Assembly (NCBI GenBank): GCA_029565685.1
Contig: JAKQNR010000024.1
Coordinates: 248,001 to 312,000 of the forward strand
Length of the DNA: 64,000 nt
Source: a bacterium
GTDB taxonomy: Bacteria; Zhuqueibacterota; Zhuqueibacteria; Residuimicrobiales; Residuimicrobiaceae
Reading direction: 5' to 3'
Below, piece by piece: positions 24,428-33,662 of this stretch. Each line of letters starts with the position of its first letter. The stretch's first letter is position 1. The notes beneath the pieces were generated by a model. It made no database searches. It worked only from the letters and a program-made list of their open reading frames with translations, and had not been told where the DNA came from. The translations under genes and the position numbers were made by a program.

Positions 24428-25307
24428 CGGGCTTGGTCTTCCAGCGTCGGTGCATCCAAAACCAGTGATCAGGCCATCGTCGGACGTACTTTTCCAGGAG
24501 CTGAACATGACGTTGCGTCAGGATGCGGATGTTCTCCTCCGTTACGCCGTTCAGATCCGAGTGATCAATAGTCTCCAAGTAGATTGTGTGCGTGCCGTCC
24601 GGCTGGCGAACCGCAGCTCCGAAATGCATCGGCACGCCGGTTTTTAACGCCAAAATGGCAGCCCCTTTGGCGGTGGAGGCGGGTCGGCCCAAAAAATTGA
24701 TGAAAACGCCCTCCCGGTGAGCGTCCTGATCTCCGAGAACAGCGACAAATTTTTTTTCTCTCAACGCCTTGACAAATCCGCGCACTGCGATTCCCAACGG
24801 AAAGGTTTCAATGTTTTTTTTCGTCCGCGCTCGAGCGATATAATGATCCACCAGTGGATTGCGCTGTTCTTTGACAAGCGCGCTCATCGGAATACCTGCG
24901 TCGGTGATCGCGGCTGCCATCAATTCCCAGTTGCCAAAGTGGCCGCTCATGCAGATCGCGCCGCCAGGCGATTTTTTGGCGGACTCGATAAATCCCGGCG
25001 GTTCAAAGCGCACCCGCTGTCTCAAAGCTTCGCCAGAGGTGTTCGGCAGTATAATAAACTCGATGATCGTTTGGCCGAACTGAACGAACGTGTTACGTGC
25101 GAGGCAATACCGGGCCTGCTCAGACTGTTCTGGAAAGGCGTGGCGTAGATTTTCCAGCACCACTTTTTTACGGATGGGTACGATATAAAAACAGAAATAG
25201 CCCAAACCCCGTCCGAACGCCAGGGCCCACTTCCACGGCAGCAGGTTGATCATCCCAGAGACGAGGAGGATAAGCAAGTATTCTAAATAGTTTTGCAGTT
25301 TCTTCAT
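24420..25307 (-). CDS. LpxL/HtrB-type lysophospholipid acyltransferase
   Basis: SGHFGNWELMAAAI (HX4E), HFGAAVRQPDGTHTIYLE, YVRRWPDHWFWMHRRWKTKP. Confidence 0.88.
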   Translation of the reverse strand: MKKLQNYLEYLLILLVSGMINLLPWKWALAFGRGLGYFCFYIVPIRKKVVLENLRHAFPEQSEQARYCLARNTFVQFGQTIIEFIILPNTSGEALRQRVRFEPPGFIESAKKSPGGAICMSGHFGNWELMAAAITDAGIPMSALVKEQRNPLVDHYIARARTKKNIETFPLGIAVRGFVKALREKKFVAVLGDQDAHREGVFINFLGRPASTAKGAAILALKTGVPMHFGAAVRQPDGTHTIYLETIDHSDLNGVTEENIRILTQRHVQLLEKYVRRWPDHWFWMHRRWKTKPDA

Positions 25308-25316
25308 TACCGGAAT

Positions 25317-26312
25317 TTACGCATCCGGATCGTTATTTTCAATAAAAGTTTCACCCGTTGCGCTCCTGGGACCGGATTCCTCCGGTGTTGCGTCGCTGGC
25401 GGAGGGGGATGCCTCCAGAGGCGCCTCCCACTCTTGAACCGTCCGCTGATTGCGCCGGCGGATCCAGAGAAAGGCTGCGGCTGCGAGCAGAAGGATGAAA
25501 AGCCAGAGGAAGGTATCCCATTCGGCGAGCCAGTGATAGGAATAGCGGTCTTGGATGTACTGCTGCCATTCCAGCTCAAAGGCGGAAAAGGGGCTTCCCG
25601 TGGCCTGCACAAAGATCGCCTCCAGGGACTCTCTGCGCTGCAGGCCGTCCAACAGGATCTGCAAGCCGTCCAGATCATACAGGCTGAGGAAATAGGTGAC
25701 GACCGAATAACTCTCCTGATAGGCCAGCGCGGCTTGACTCGGGTGGAATGAAAGTACCGCATCAATTTGGCCAAGGGGGATCAGGGAGCGGGTTAAAAGG
25801 GCTTTGGACAGGGCAAGCGGAAAATCCCAGTCCCGGGGTTCTTCATAAAACAGGGCCAGGCCTTCATCGAGCCAGCGCGGCGCCGGCTGACCCTTGATCC
25901 GCTCGTGGAGGAGCAGGTGGACCATCTCGTGAATAAGGGTTTTGCCAAAATCGTTCTCCGGCCGATCCCAGCGCGGTGATTTCATTACCAGCGTACGCAT
26001 CGTTGGAACGGCATAAGCGCCGCTCCATTTTGGCAATCCGGAAATCAGATAATGGTTATAGTATTCACGGGATGGGGCGACGACGATCACATAAGGGCCG
26101 GCGGCCTGCATCGCCAGATCGCGCTGGATGTCGGGCAATTTGGCGTCGAGAAGTCTTGGCATGTCCCTGGCCAGCGCGGAATCCTGCGGCTGAAACTGGA
26201 TGATCCAGGGCGGCTGGATCTGGGTTTGCAGCGACAGGAACGGGGCGTCATGCCCGCTGGCCGAAACCGGCAGAAAAGCGAAAAGTACAACGCGTACTAG
26301 GACTAACATCAT
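25317..26312 (-). CDS. putative peptidase MA-like zinc metallopeptidase, membrane anchored
   Basis: LIHEMVHLLLHERIKGQPAPRWLDEGLALFYE (HExxH gluzincin-like), N-terminal signal and C-terminal TM; likely start MMLVLVRVVLF at 26312. Confidence 0.72.
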   Translation of the reverse strand: MMLVLVRVVLFAFLPVSASGHDAPFLSLQTQIQPPWIIQFQPQDSALARDMPRLLDAKLPDIQRDLAMQAAGPYVIVVAPSREYYNHYLISGLPKWSGAYAVPTMRTLVMKSPRWDRPENDFGKTLIHEMVHLLLHERIKGQPAPRWLDEGLALFYEEPRDWDFPLALSKALLTRSLIPLGQIDAVLSFHPSQAALAYQESYSVVTYFLSLYDLDGLQILLDGLQRRESLEAIFVQATGSPFSAFELEWQQYIQDRYSYHWLAEWDTFLWLFILLLAAAAFLWIRRRNQRTVQEWEAPLEASPSASDATPEESGPRSATGETFIENNDPDA

Positions 26313-26385
26313 AACGGCCACTCGACGTTCCTTGTCAGGACCGGCGCCGAAGAAGATCGGGAGGCCACCGAACCGCACCGTTGAA

Positions 26386-27459
26386 TCAATAATTCTGCGA
26401 GGGTTTATGGCTTCTTTTGCGAAAAAAAACGGTGAGCAGCGATTGCCGGTCTTTGGATCGTTTGATGGTTGACTGGGGCGTATCCGTGGGGCGTTCTGCG
26501 GCCGCGTCGGCAATGCCAATCAGTCCTTTTTCCAATAGACGCCGGCAGGTAGTCAACGTCTGGCCGGCGGTTTCCAGTTGGTGCAACAAAGAGGCTACAG
26601 TCTGAGGGTGCTGAAGATGACGGATCCACCCGGACTCCTGTTCGCTTAATTCCCGAGGTTGCGAATCGGTTGTGGCTGCACATACCGCGGTCTCCAGCGA
26701 TGGAATCAAAGCGGTCAAAAGCCGGCTTGCCTCCAGCAGTTCAGCGCTCCATTGCAACACCTTCGCGGCCGGGTAGGGAATGGAGCATTCTTCGAGAATT
26801 TCGGGCTGCAGTTGCACATGAAATCCGCCGCTGGACTGCAGCAGCAGCTTGATCAGCGCGCTTTCGCCGCGCTCCTTTTCCCAGCGTGCGTCCCAGATCG
26901 AACCGTTATTGATTAGGACGTGTCCTGGCTGCGGACCGACGGTTAACTGAATCCGGCCGGTCTTTTTGCCGCGGACCAAAAGCCGCAGCAGGCTGAGCAG
27001 GTTGAAATCATCCAACCGGCCGGACAAGGCGCAGTCGGCGTAAAGAGATCCGTCGGCCGATCGCAGCGATTCTTGCAATACGGTATTGATCCGCGCCGCC
27101 ACTTCTTCTGGATAAAAGGGTTTGAGGATGTAATCATCCACATCCTGGGACATGCTCTTGATCCGTTCATCCAGATCGACTTCGCGGGTCAAGACGATGA
27201 TGGGCAGGTCTTTGCTCCGCGAGCTTTCCTTTATTTGGCGGAAAAAATCAAAGCCGTCCATATCGGGCAATGTGCGTTCAGAGACTAGCAGCTGGATGTC
27301 TTGCTGTTCGCAGCAGGTCAAAGCTTCCGCCGCCGTGTCAGCCACGGTAGCCGAAACATTGTATTCCTTCAGACACTGAACGATTTGTTCCAGCTCCGGT
27401 CCAGGTTGATCGACGAGGAGCACCCGGGCGGGGTCGATTCGAGTCGGCGATGCGCCCAT
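26386..27459 (-). CDS. response regulator receiver plus DUF4388 (PATAN) domain
   Basis: VLLVDQPGPELEQIVQCL receiver, VLTREVDLDERIKSMSQDVDDYILKPFYPEE, GRLDDFNLLSLLRLLVRGKKTGRIQL. Confidence 0.8.
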   Translation of the reverse strand: MGASPTRIDPARVLLVDQPGPELEQIVQCLKEYNVSATVADTAAEALTCCEQQDIQLLVSERTLPDMDGFDFFRQIKESSRSKDLPIIVLTREVDLDERIKSMSQDVDDYILKPFYPEEVAARINTVLQESLRSADGSLYADCALSGRLDDFNLLSLLRLLVRGKKTGRIQLTVGPQPGHVLINNGSIWDARWEKERGESALIKLLLQSSGGFHVQLQPEILEECSIPYPAAKVLQWSAELLEASRLLTALIPSLETAVCAATTDSQPRELSEQESGWIRHLQHPQTVASLLHQLETAGQTLTTCRRLLEKGLIGIADAAAERPTDTPQSTIKRSKDRQSLLTVFFRKRSHKPSQNY

Positions 27460-29559
27460 TTAAATCGTCAAGCTCCTTGTCAGTCTATTTTTTCTGCTGA
27501 CGATCCGTTTGCGATAATAGGTTTCAATCAGGCGAAAGATGAAGCGTTTGCAGGTAATAGGATCAAACTCGACATGTGTAGCCAAGAGCTGATCGTCGGG
27601 CAAACCCAAGCGATCGCGCCAGTCGTGTTCCGAAAAGCCAGAGGAAATGGACAGCTGCGCCGGGATGATGATTATGGACGGCACGGCCAAGATCCCTTTC
27701 AACGCCTGAATAAGGTAGCGTTTATAGTTCCAATCGCCGGGCATGGTATCGATGAGCAGCAGATAGCCGAGCAAGGATCGGGAAAAATATTCGAGCACGC
27801 CGGTGAACTCTTTTTCAACTGACAGGCTGAGGATGTTGAGCGAATGTCCGCCCTTGAATTCCGCAGCACCGTAAAGAAGGTTTGACCAATCGGGGTTCTC
27901 GTAGGTCTTGATGTACACGCGGTTTGAGGTGAGGCTGGCGACCATTTGCCGACGGACCTCCTCATTGGATCCGAGGACGAGGACATGACCATAGCCGGGG
28001 ACAAAACGTTCAGCGTTTTGTTCTTTGCTCCGGCGTAAAGGTTGACTGGGGGGCTCGGACGGCGGCGGCGCAAGGTCCCGGGGGGCGGTCGGCTGTTCGG
28101 AAGGGAACGCCGGTTCGCCGGGCAGGGCTAAAAGCGCATCGGCCGGATGTTCCTGCTCCAGCATTTCCAGGGTGGGGAACAGCAGTTGACTGTCGTCCTC
28201 AACCGGTTCGCGGCCGGCGGGAGGGTTTTGAAAAGCGGGCTGTTTTTCCGCCGCGCTGCGCAGTTCATAAAACAGATCTTTATCATATCCAGAGTCGCTG
28301 CGCCATCGGGTTAGGTCCTTGGTCAGCAATTCGCTGATGCCGTCATCGGCAAAGTCATGCTGTACAGCCAATTCGGCCTCCTCCTCCTTATCCTTAGGCT
28401 GCTGCTCCGGGGGAGAGCTCTCGAGCTGTTCCTGATCCAGGCTGTTCAACGCATCCTGTTGCAGGCTGGCCACCGTTTCTTCCTCAGCCTCCTCAGGCCA
28501 GGTGTCGGCGAGCGATTCTTCGGGTTCCATGGGTGTTGCTTTTAGCTGCAAGGGTCTCTCTGCCGCCGATTCGCCGCGGTCCGCAGCCGCAGACGAGGCC
28601 TCTGGTTGCTTTTGGCTGACGCGGAGAAATCCGAGCTGATATAATTTAAGAATTCGGCTGAGAGAGGTTATTTCGTCGTAAGTGCTCTCGTTGATGATCC
28701 GGCCGAGCGTTCGTTTGCCGTCAAACAGGGAGATGAAATAGTCCAAGTCTCCGGCTAGGGTTTTTTGCGAAACGATTTTTTTAAAATTGCTGGTAGTGAC
28801 TAAAACACTGTCGAGCGAAGGAAGTTGCTGTAAAAGTTCTTCGCGCTGTTCCATCCTTTGGGCTCCTTGCGATAAGTGACCCTCCTGCCGTACGGCAACG
28901 GTTTCTTCAGCTGGAGTGAAGCGCATGGAGAAGCGGCCCTTTCCCCAAGACATCATTTTATCAAATGCAGCGCCGGACTGCAGGTCGCCGGAAACGGCGT
29001 GGACCAGGATGCCGTTTTGGATGTCCATCTGCCCGTTTAGATTGTTATCGTTATAGATCGTCAGTGTGCCGGTTTTCTTTTCATCCTTTAGAATCTGCAA
29101 GAGATCGCTGAGACTGAAATCCTGCAGCCGGCCGGAAAAGGAGGGCGTCGGCTGGGCGGTCGATTGCCGCCGTTCCAGGCGATCCAGCACCATCTGAACC
29201 CTGGCGGCGATTTCACGCACGTGCACCGGTTTAACGATAAAATCTTTGCCGCCGCGTTTAAAGCTGGTCACCCGATTCCAGACATCGTTTTTTGCTGTGA
29301 GAAAAAAGACAGCGGTATCTTTGCAGGGGGCGCTCTGCAGGGCTTCGAGAATTTTCAGACCGTCGATCTGCGCGCCGGACAGATCAGTGAGGATGGCGTC
29401 ATAGCTTGTTTGTGCAATCAGACGAACGGCCGTTTCGTCGATAGAGGCTTCATCGACCTGATAGCCGGCCTCGGTAAAATGATTTTTAAGAATACGAAGA
29501 TTTTTGGGATCGCCGTCGACGATCAGCAGTTTGCGATTTTTCATTTCTTCAGACGCCAA
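27460..29559 (-). CDS. receiver - DUF4388 (PATAN) - disordered linker - C-terminal degenerate GTPase-like domain
   Basis: KLLIVDGDPKNLRILKNHF receiver, SGRLQDFSLSDLLQILKDEKKTGTLTIYN PATAN, acidic Q/E/P-rich linker, VLVLGSNEEVRRQMVASL...YLLLIDTMPGDWNYKRYLIQAL. Confidence 0.78.
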   Translation of the reverse strand: MASEEMKNRKLLIVDGDPKNLRILKNHFTEAGYQVDEASIDETAVRLIAQTSYDAILTDLSGAQIDGLKILEALQSAPCKDTAVFFLTAKNDVWNRVTSFKRGGKDFIVKPVHVREIAARVQMVLDRLERRQSTAQPTPSFSGRLQDFSLSDLLQILKDEKKTGTLTIYNDNNLNGQMDIQNGILVHAVSGDLQSGAAFDKMMSWGKGRFSMRFTPAEETVAVRQEGHLSQGAQRMEQREELLQQLPSLDSVLVTTSNFKKIVSQKTLAGDLDYFISLFDGKRTLGRIINESTYDEITSLSRILKLYQLGFLRVSQKQPEASSAAADRGESAAERPLQLKATPMEPEESLADTWPEEAEEETVASLQQDALNSLDQEQLESSPPEQQPKDKEEEAELAVQHDFADDGISELLTKDLTRWRSDSGYDKDLFYELRSAAEKQPAFQNPPAGREPVEDDSQLLFPTLEMLEQEHPADALLALPGEPAFPSEQPTAPRDLAPPPSEPPSQPLRRSKEQNAERFVPGYGHVLVLGSNEEVRRQMVASLTSNRVYIKTYENPDWSNLLYGAAEFKGGHSLNILSLSVEKEFTGVLEYFSRSLLGYLLLIDTMPGDWNYKRYLIQALKGILAVPSIIIIPAQLSISSGFSEHDWRDRLGLPDDQLLATHVEFDPITCKRFIFRLIETYYRKRIVSRKNRLTRSLTI

Positions 29560-29662
29560 ATCGGGAGGTGCCGAAACGCATAATTGACCGATACAATGTA
29601 TTTAAAAATTCATAACCGGTCAAGGGTTTTTCTAAGTAAAACCGTCCTTGCGGAGCGCGGGT

Positions 29663-31372
29663 CTAATCGATAAACAGATCGACATGAGTAAAACTCTGTA
29701 CATCGACCAGCCCCCGATCGGTTAATTTCAGCTGCGGAATCACCGATAGGGCCATAAACGATAACGTCATGATGGGGTCCGCCAGAGTCACGCCCAGCGT
29801 CCGGCAAGCGGCGACCAGAGAACGGGTGCGGCTGCTGACCTCCTCCAACGGTTTATCGGACATGAGACCGGCGATGGGGAGTTCGAGGGATTCGATCACC
29901 CGGCCGTCGTTCACCAGGGCAATGCCGCCGCCCATTTTGTTGATCGTGGTAACCGCTTTGATCACGTCGTTATCGCTGACGCCGATGGCGATGATATTAT
30001 GGCTGTCGTGGCTGATGGAGGTGGCCAGGGCGCCGTGTTTGAGTTGAAATCCATGCACCAGGCCTTTGCCTATACGGCCGGAAGCCCGGTGACGTTCGAC
30101 GACGTAGAGACGTAAGAGATCCCGGCTGATGTCAGAGACCACCTGTCCGTCATGAACCGTAGGCTCCATCACCAGGCTGTTGGTGACAATCTGGTCCGGC
30201 ACGATGCCGATCACGCGGCAGCGTCGGCCGCGGCTGGGGATGATGAATTCGTCGCCTTCCAGCCATTTGATATTCACCGAACTGCGCAGCGTGGCTGGGG
30301 GGCGGCTGGCAAGGTCGTACACAGGGACGCCGTCCCGGGCGACCAATCGGCCGTTCTTATACACTCGACGGATAGTGAGGTCGGAAAAATTATCGAACAG
30401 CACCAAATCCGCCGTTCTTCCCGGTCCGATCGCCCCCAGCTTGTGCAAGCCAAAGTATTCGGCGGCATTGAGCGTGGCCAGACGGATGGCGGTGATAGGC
30501 GACAGGCCTGCGTGAATAGCGGATTTTACCATAAAATTGATGTGCCCTTCGCCGAGGATGTCGTTGGGGTGACGGTCGTCGGTGCAAAAAAAGCAACGCC
30601 GCTCATTTTCCGGCTTGATCAGCGGCAGCAGATCGAGCAGGTTCCTGGTCCCCGAACCCTCACGGATCATGACAAACATGCCGCGAGCCAGTTTTTCCCG
30701 TGCCTCTTCCACCGTGGTGCACTCGTGGTCCGATTGCACGCCCGCGGCGATGTAGCCGTTCAGATCCCTGCCGGACAGCGCCGGCGCATGGCCGTCGACC
30801 CGTTTGTCGGGTACGATTTTAATCTTATCCAGCACATCCGGTTCTGCATTGAGCACGCTGGGATAATTCATGACCTCCGCCAGACCCAGCACCCACTTTT
30901 CCCGCAGGAACGGAAAGAGGTCGAAGGCCCGAAGCTCGGAACCGGCCGTCTCCAAAGGAGATGCAGGCACGCACGAAGAGAGCATAAAGAACACATTGAG
31001 CGGATTGTATTTGCTGGCTTCCATCATGTAGCGGATCCCCTCGTAGCCAAAGATATTGGCGATTTCGTGAGGATCTGCGATCACCGAAGTCGTGCCCAGG
31101 GGCACCACGGCTCTGGCGAATTGCGGCACCTCCACCATCGAGCTTTCGATGTGCACATGGCCGTCGATAAAACCCGGCGACAGATACAGATATTTGAGGT
31201 CCGTCTCCTCCTCTCCGGCATAGCCCTTGCCGATGCCGACAATCGTATCCCGATAGATGGCAACATCGGCCTCTTCGATCTCGCCGGAGAAGACATTGAT
31301 CACCCGGCCGTTCTTTAGCACCAGAGTGGATTTGATCTGCCCGCGTGCAGCTTGGATGATCTCCTTGAGCAT
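29663..31372 (-). CDS. ade: adenine deaminase
   Basis: LSPGFIDGHVHIESSMVEVPQFARAVVPLGTTSVIADPHEIANIFG, RGMFVMIREGSG, HDSHNIIAIGVSDNDV. Confidence 0.95.
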   Translation of the reverse strand: MLKEIIQAARGQIKSTLVLKNGRVINVFSGEIEEADVAIYRDTIVGIGKGYAGEEETDLKYLYLSPGFIDGHVHIESSMVEVPQFARAVVPLGTTSVIADPHEIANIFGYEGIRYMMEASKYNPLNVFFMLSSCVPASPLETAGSELRAFDLFPFLREKWVLGLAEVMNYPSVLNAEPDVLDKIKIVPDKRVDGHAPALSGRDLNGYIAAGVQSDHECTTVEEAREKLARGMFVMIREGSGTRNLLDLLPLIKPENERRCFFCTDDRHPNDILGEGHINFMVKSAIHAGLSPITAIRLATLNAAEYFGLHKLGAIGPGRTADLVLFDNFSDLTIRRVYKNGRLVARDGVPVYDLASRPPATLRSSVNIKWLEGDEFIIPSRGRRCRVIGIVPDQIVTNSLVMEPTVHDGQVVSDISRDLLRLYVVERHRASGRIGKGLVHGFQLKHGALATSISHDSHNIIAIGVSDNDVIKAVTTINKMGGGIALVNDGRVIESLELPIAGLMSDKPLEEVSSRTRSLVAACRTLGVTLADPIMTLSFMALSVIPQLKLTDRGLVDVQSFTHVDLFID

Positions 31373-31498
31373 GAAAGGATCCTCACAATCCCAGCGGATG
31401 TAAAAGGGGATGGGTTTGCTTGAAAATTAGCAAATATCGGTCAACAAGTCAAGGCCAACCCTTAGAGGCCATATATTTGCAGCGCAAGAAAAAAATGC

Positions 31499-31527
31499 TT
31501 GCGTCTTAACCCACTTTTTAATATAAT
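31499..31527 (+). promoter_or_regulatory. candidate sigma70-type promoter for the hydrogenase block
   Basis: TTGCGT - 17 nt - TATAAT, about 180 nt upstream of the first ORF of the block. Confidence 0.4.
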
Positions 31528-31706
31528 GAACCGGATCATCATTTGATTCATTTTAGAATCATCCTCCTACGCGCTGAAGGGCTTTGACCGACCAGGCAGT
31601 GCATCCGCCCTATTGTTGATTTTGTACACACCGGGACCCATTTAGTCAAGCAGTAACAGTTTTCTCTCGAACGAATCAGACCGCATTCTCAGGAGGAGCC
31701 GATCCG

Positions 31707-33662
31707 GTGAATGTACCAACCGTTTGTCCGTTTTGTGGCTGTGGTTGCGGCTTGATATTAGAGGTTGAGCAGAATCGCGTGTGCGCAGCCTTTCCTCAAC
31801 GATCCCACCCCGTGAGTCGCGGCACGCTTTGTATCAAAGGCTGGAACAGCCACGAGTTCATTCATCATCCGCAGAGACTGACCCATCCCCTGATTAAAAA
31901 GAACGGCGTGTTCAAGCAAGCCTCCTGGTCACAGGCGATCGCTTTTGCCGCCCAAGGCCTGCAACGCGTGCAGGAGCGTTATGGCGCCCATGCGTTGGGT
32001 GTCGTGGGCTCGGTGAAAAGCACCAATGAAGAACAGTATCTGCTGGCCCGATTCAGTCGTTCGGTTCTGCAGACCGCGAACCTGGACACTGCGATGCGTC
32101 TGCACGCCAGTCCAACGGTTCGCGGCCTGTTGCCGCACTGGGGCTATGGCGCCGCAGGCGCTGCAATGACCGACTTGGAATCAGCCAAGGCCATTCTCAT
32201 TGTAGGCGCCAATCCCAAAGCGCAATCAGCCAATCTCGGATCGTTCATTCTGCAAGCGGCGAAAAGAGGCAGTCGGGTTTTGCTGATAGACAGCCGTGAA
32301 CAGGATCATTCGCGATTTTACGGCCAGCAGATTCGACCGCGCCCCAACACGTATCTTTTGATATTGCAGGCCATGCTGCAGACTATTATAAGCAACGGGT
32401 GGCAGCGGCCGGCGGCTGCTCTGTCGAGCGGATGGAAAGAGAAATTAGCCGCCTACTCCGCTGAGCGCGCCGCCGCGGCAGCCGGAGTTACCGCTCAGGA
32501 GATTCGCTCGCTGACGGAAAGCTTCGCCACGGCAGAAACCGCGGTCATCGTCTATGGAGACGGAATAACTCAGCACGCCGACGGCCTGGCCTGTGTGCAT
32601 GCATTGTGGAATCTAGCGGTGATCACCGGCAACCTGGATAAAGCGGGATGTGGTCTTTTGCCGTTGATGAACAGCAACAATATGCAGGGCAGCATCGATA
32701 TGGGAATGGCCACGGAACTGTTGCCCGGTCATGCATTTCTCACCGATCGCTCGGCCGCCGATCATTTCAGCCGTATATGGAATTGTTCGTTGCCGGAAGA
32801 GCCGGGCAAAACACTGCCAGAGATGGTGCGGCAGGCAGGAACGTCGCTGCGCGCACTGTATGTGGTCGGTGAAAATCTGGCGGCCAGCATGGCCGCCGCC
32901 CCGGCGCTGGCACGGTTGGATTTCTTGGTTGTTCAGGATCTGTTTTTGACAGAAACCGCGCAGGCAGCGCACGTCGTTTTACCTGCGTGCAGTTTTGCCG
33001 AAAAGGAGGGAACGGTCACCAACCTGGAGCGGCGGGTTCAGCGCATCCGTAAAGCCATCGCCCCATTGGGTGAGAGCAAACCGGATGCGGAGATTATCAC
33101 GCTGTTGGCGAATAAGCTTGGATCGGCCTGGCCGGACCGCGATGCATTGAGTTGGTTCGGCGAGATGCAAAACGCGCATCCCGCCTATGGACAGCTGGAT
33201 GTGGAGTCGGTTTCTCATCCCGGGGGAGCGGTGTGGCCCGTGGTCCGCAACGGCAGCCGATATGCCTACGCTCCTATCGAAGCCCCGACGGCGCCGGGAG
33301 ATGAACCCGATGCCGAGTTTCCCTTTCTCCTAACCATGGGCCCGGGGCGTTTGCATCGCATGACCGGCACCCTCATCCAACATTCCTTCACTCTGGAACG
33401 GGAAGAGCCCTTCGGCCTGCTGGAGGTGAACCCGGAGGATGCCAAAGCCCTGAAATGCCGCAGCGGCAGCGCCGTCAGAATCAAAACCCGCCAGGGGGAA
33501 TGGGTAGGGCAGGCCGCAGTAACGCGTGCCGTGTTAGCCGGAACGCTGCATCTTTCCGTTTTCGACCGCGAAGGGAAAGCGCTCGCTTTGCTCGGAACGC
33601 TAATGGATCCCAGGACGAAAATTCCGCTTAAAGTGTGTGCCGCCAGATTGGAGATGGCCTGA
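31707..33662 (+). CDS. molybdopterin oxidoreductase family protein (formate dehydrogenase alpha-like)
   Basis: N-terminal CPFCGCGCGLILEVEQNRV...GTLCIKG [4Fe-4S] motif, MopB fold motifs, C-terminal molydop_binding; lacks Cys/Sec at the usual metal-ligand position (RLHASPTV). Confidence 0.85.
   Translation: MNVPTVCPFCGCGCGLILEVEQNRVCAAFPQRSHPVSRGTLCIKGWNSHEFIHHPQRLTHPLIKKNGVFKQASWSQAIAFAAQGLQRVQERYGAHALGVVGSVKSTNEEQYLLARFSRSVLQTANLDTAMRLHASPTVRGLLPHWGYGAAGAAMTDLESAKAILIVGANPKAQSANLGSFILQAAKRGSRVLLIDSREQDHSRFYGQQIRPRPNTYLLILQAMLQTIISNGWQRPAAALSSGWKEKLAAYSAERAAAAAGVTAQEIRSLTESFATAETAVIVYGDGITQHADGLACVHALWNLAVITGNLDKAGCGLLPLMNSNNMQGSIDMGMATELLPGHAFLTDRSAADHFSRIWNCSLPEEPGKTLPEMVRQAGTSLRALYVVGENLAASMAAAPALARLDFLVVQDLFLTETAQAAHVVLPACSFAEKEGTVTNLERRVQRIRKAIAPLGESKPDAEIITLLANKLGSAWPDRDALSWFGEMQNAHPAYGQLDVESVSHPGGAVWPVVRNGSRYAYAPIEAPTAPGDEPDAEFPFLLTMGPGRLHRMTGTLIQHSFTLEREEPFGLLEVNPEDAKALKCRSGSAVRIKTRQGEWVGQAAVTRAVLAGTLHLSVFDREGKALALLGTLMDPRTKIPLKVCAARLEMA

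Noticed and set aside
30152-31318. 388-aa plus-strand ORF opposite adenine deaminase
   Set aside because: Shadow ORF of ade; the translation lacks domain-like features.
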